NCBI GenBank assembly: GCA_963663665.2
Contig: CAXXKP010000010.1
Location: forward strand, 62,001-126,000
Length of the DNA: 64,000 nucleotides
Reading direction: 5' to 3'
Source: SABI01 sp963663665
GTDB lineage: Bacteria; Spirochaetota; Spirochaetia; Sphaerochaetales; Sphaerochaetaceae
Shown here in pieces: positions 61,577 through 64,000 of this stretch; within the stretch, counting starts at the first letter, position 1, and every line of letters begins with the position of its first letter. Made by a program: the position numbers and the translations under genes. The notes beneath the pieces are model-generated. The model saw only the letters and a program-made list of their open reading frames with translations. It was not told the origin of the DNA and searched no databases.

Positions 61577-62189
61577 CTTGGTTCTCTTTCTTTGTTCTGC
61601 TTATCAGCGTATGCCTTTGGGTAAGCGCTCCTCCAAGTAACAATACAACGAAGAGTATTCCTTGAACAGGAGGAGAAAAATAATAGAAAGATGAGAATAA
61701 GTAAGAAAGAAGAAACGCTCCAAATATTGAAGACGTAGTAATCAAGAGAACTTCTTTTTTTATTTTGTTAAGAAATAATATAACAATGAATAAAGCGATG
61801 AGAATGCTTGTAGAAAGAAGCAGATTATCTTCTAGAGGGATTATATCTGTGATTATCATACTCGATAAAAGTGAACACATGAAAATATTGAAATATTTAG
61901 GAGCAAATGGAAGCCATTTTATCATAACTATCATCATTCCTATTGCCAATATCATCGCAATAATAGAGATGAGAAAAGAGAATTTATTACATTCTTGTAT
62001 ATAGAAAGAATACGAATATGTAAAAATTCTATTCATAATAGATATATAGCTTATTACCAATAAAAACAAAGATGAAAAGAATATGGTGATATGAATTGAA
62101 TACTTAAAGAAAGCCCCATTAAAAAGATATATAGAAGCAATAAGGGATAAAGTAATCATTACTATTGGTGTGAAAGAAATATCTATCAT
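61569..62189 (-). CDS. Membrane protein of unknown function
   Basis: A 206-residue hydrophobic protein with about six to seven membrane segments (TPIVMITLSLIASIYLFNGA, SFLISIIAMILAIGMMIVMI, LLLSTSILIALFIVILFL). No family is recognised. Coupled to xseA by an eight-base overlap. Minus-strand TACAAT (62204-62199) ends nine bases before the ATG, so the leader may be very short. Confidence 0.75.
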   Translation of the reverse strand: MIDISFTPIVMITLSLIASIYLFNGAFFKYSIHITIFFSSLFLLVISYISIMNRIFTYSYSFYIQECNKFSFLISIIAMILAIGMMIVMIKWLPFAPKYFNIFMCSLLSSMIITDIIPLEDNLLLSTSILIALFIVILFLNKIKKEVLLITTSSIFGAFLLSYLFSSFYYFSPPVQGILFVVLLLGGALTQRHTLISRTKKENQDD

Positions 62190-62221
62190 AGGAATATGAT
62201 TGTACTAGATATTGAGACAAA

Positions 62222-62253
62222 TAAAAAGACAGCTCATACATAAAAAGCTGTCT
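62222..62253 (-). terminator. Rho-independent terminator of the ferredoxin gene
   Basis: On the minus strand, AGACAGCT (62253-62246) and AGCTGTCT (62234-62227) form a perfect 8-base stem with an 11-base loop followed by a T-run to 62222. Confidence 0.88.
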
Positions 62254-62283
62254 CTCAAGATTGCTATTATTTTTAATAGAGGC

Positions 62284-62451
62284 TTAGTCTGGAATAATAG
62301 CACCAGTAGGACATGCATCAACACATGCACCACAGCTTATGCAGAGTTCTGCATCGATTACATAAATGTCACCTTCGCTTATAGCTTCAACTGGACATTC
62401 TGGCAAACAAGAACCACATGCTACGCATGCATCAGTAATAGTATAGGCCAT
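62284..62451 (-). CDS. 2[4Fe-4S] ferredoxin
   Basis: A 55-residue clostridial-type ferredoxin. AAGGAG stands six bases before ATG 62451. Two CxxCxxCxxxCP clusters are complete: CVACGSCLPECP and CISCGACVDACP, each holding a 4Fe-4S centre for low-potential electron transfer. Monocistronic, with its own terminator. It is a typical electron carrier of anaerobes (pyruvate:ferredoxin oxidoreductase, hydrogenase). Confidence 0.97.
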   Translation of the reverse strand: MAYTITDACVACGSCLPECPVEAISEGDIYVIDAELCISCGACVDACPTGAIIPD

Positions 62452-62618
62452 ATCGGTCTCCTTACAAACGGTTTATACGTCCTCGACTATATACCCATGG
62501 GTTCAATCCGTCAAGTATCTGTTTTATCAATAGAATTCGCTCTTTCCTCTTGCAACTTTTAGCTCCAATTGCCAATATACTTCAATACGAGAGTAATGAT
62601 ATCACATGGAGTAAATTT

Positions 62619-64000
62619 ATGATTTCAAAAGCATTTGTGTTAGCAGAAAAACCATCAGTCGCTAGAGAGATTGCAAAAGTGATTGGAGCACATCGAAGTC
62701 AAAGAGGATATATCGAAGGGGATTCCTACGTGGTGAGCTGGGCTCTCGGGCACCTCGTAGAGCTCGCCGAACCTGCTCACTATGCTGATGCCTTTAGAAG
62801 ATGGTCTCTCTCTTCACTTCCAATGCTTCCTTCAAAACTTGATCAAGAAGTAATGGAAGGGACAAAAGATCAATTTAATATTATAGATTCTATCTTAAAA
62901 AGAGAAGATATCACTACCCTTATTATAGCCACAGATGCAGGTAGAGAAGGCGAACTAGTTGCAAGATGGATTATGAAGAAATCTGGCTGGAATAAAGAAG
63001 TGAAGAGACTTTGGATTAGTAGCCAAACCAAAGCTGCAATAGAAGAAGGGTTTGCCTCTCTTAAAGATGCTTCACTCTATGAAGGCCTCTATCAGGCTGG
63101 CGAAGCCAGAGCTGCTGCAGATTGGTACGTCGGCATGAATGTGACTAGAGCTCTTACCTGTAAGTATGATGCAAAACTCTCAGCTGGTCGGGTTCAAACT
63201 CCAACTCTTGCTCTTATTACTTCTAAAGAAGATGAGAGGGAAGCCTTTTTGGGATCTACCTATTGGACAATCAGGGCAAATCTAGGTTTATTTAGTGCTT
63301 CATTATATGATGGTGAAGAAGTTATGAAAGTTGAGAGTGAGGAACTTGCATCAAAGATAACCTCTACCCTTGAGGCTTCTTATGCTGTCATCACCTCCAT
63401 CGATGTAAGTGAGAAAAAAGAAGAACCACCTCTTGCATATGATTTGACTGAATTGCAAAGAGATGCAAACAATATTCTCTCCTTTAGTGCAAAAGAAACC
63501 CTAGATGTGCTTCAAAAACTCTATGAAGTTCACAAGATTGTCTCATATCCGAGAACTGATTCACGATATATTACAGGAGATATTGTGGCAACCATTCCTT
63601 CTCGCCTTAAGGCTTTAAGTCAGAGTGAGTTTGGGCAAGTAGCAGACATGTATTCAAAAAATGGGTATAGAGAAGACCTCGGAAGATTTGTAGTAGAGAG
63701 TAAGGTCACTGACCACCATGCAATTATTCCAACTGAAGAGACGGTTAATCTCTCTAGATTGAATGAGAAAGAGAAAGCTTTGTGGTCTCTCATAGCGCTT
63801 AGATTCCTCCAAGTACTCAGTAAAGACTACATATACGAGTCAACTCTCATTACTCTCACCAGTTCTTCATACACATTTAAAAGCAGGTCTGTTGTAAAAA
63901 AACAAAACGGATGGCGCGATATGATTGCTTTTGCACCAGATGAAATAAAAAAGAGTGAAATACGTGATGATCTATTAGATGATGGTATGATAGGTAATTT
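62619..64000 (+). CDS. topB: DNA topoisomerase III, 3' end outside window
   Basis: The first 460 residues of a type IA topoisomerase; the frame is open at the window end. GGAG lies seven bases before ATG 62619. Toprim motifs are FVLAEKPSVAREIAKVIG and IATDAGREGELVARWI; VLSAGRVQTPTLAL-like LSAGRVQTPTLALITSKEDE and the catalytic tyrosine in IVSYPRTDSRYIT follow. TDHHAIIPTE is the usual later motif. It decatenates DNA using a single-strand passage. The closest style is TopB rather than TopA because of the DAGREGE toprim form and absent zinc region so far. Confidence 0.93.
   Translation, partial: MISKAFVLAEKPSVAREIAKVIGAHRSQRGYIEGDSYVVSWALGHLVELAEPAHYADAFRRWSLSSLPMLPSKLDQEVMEGTKDQFNIIDSILKREDITTLIIATDAGREGELVARWIMKKSGWNKEVKRLWISSQTKAAIEEGFASLKDASLYEGLYQAGEARAAADWYVGMNVTRALTCKYDAKLSAGRVQTPTLALITSKEDEREAFLGSTYWTIRANLGLFSASLYDGEEVMKVESEELASKITSTLEASYAVITSIDVSEKKEEPPLAYDLTELQRDANNILSFSAKETLDVLQKLYEVHKIVSYPRTDSRYITGDIVATIPSRLKALSQSEFGQVADMYSKNGYREDLGRFVVESKVTDHHAIIPTEETVNLSRLNEKEKALWSLIALRFLQVLSKDYIYESTLITLTSSSYTFKSRSVVKKQNGWRDMIAFAPDEIKKSEIRDDLLDDGMIGN

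Overview
The window is AT-rich bacterial DNA and looks like a chromosomal segment of a Spirochaete, most likely in or near Sphaerochaetaceae. This rests on the style of the secreted binding proteins (LFANGAQES, AAGSTES and AAGQAET after the signal peptide), the density of sugar ABC operons with ROK, LacI and GntR regulators, a PFK with the PKTVDND motif, and a RarA with a long extra C-terminal domain. The assignment is inference; no rRNA or marker set is present.

Region 1 (1-11.4 kb) is a sulfated-sugar locus. It holds a deoxyhypusine-synthase-like protein, a LacI regulator, a strong promoter driving a sugar-binding protein and two permeases, a type I sulfatase without signal peptide, two ROK kinase-like proteins alternating with two SIS proteins, and a GntR-type regulator. 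The picture is import of an intact sulfated sugar, cytoplasmic desulfation, then phosphorylation and isomerisation.

Region 2 (11.4-16 kb) is a scar or small island: an IS21-like transposase remnant, an AAA/DUF4143 ATPase, the 3' end of a lost gene, a broken PfkB kinase, and an AbiE toxin-antitoxin pair with intact antitoxin and operators but a toxin missing its N-terminal catalytic part. Base composition is visibly richer in G+C than the flanks.

Region 3 (16-27.9 kb) is two divergent operons for a polyol or pentose: FucI-like isomerase, split transketolase and zinc polyol dehydrogenase on one side; ROK repressor, ABC transporter, arabinitol-dehydrogenase-like SDR and ribulokinase on the other. 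Together they could convert a pentitol to a ketopentose 5-phosphate and feed it to transketolase.

Region 4 (28.4-41 kb) is two divergent operons that combine amino-sugar enzymes (NagA, a diverged NagB) with a private set of glycolytic enzymes (ManA, PFK, PGI, TIM), a LarA-like racemase/epimerase and a NitT/TauT-type ABC transporter. It is the best candidate for an undescribed catabolic system.

Region 5 (41-50.3 kb) is mixed: DUF1801/DUF2200 pair, Kelch lipoprotein plus outer-membrane-like protein, YhcH, an AAA-like protein with lost Walker motifs, a BI-1 membrane protein, a lipoprotein, RarA fusion and a His-Arg-Lys-Leu tRNA cluster. Region 6 (50.3-53.4 kb) has three copies of a self-contained cassette for an 83-residue secreted peptide; the duplication carried along the 3' end of the neighbouring PHP gene. 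Region 7 (53.3-64 kb) holds a PHP / DRTGG / CBS-HATPase signalling trio, MarR-MATE, an RluA-type synthase, M29 peptidase, PurU, exonuclease VII, a short ferredoxin and the start of topoisomerase III. Several single genes here have a -10 box so close to the ATG that the mRNA should be leaderless.
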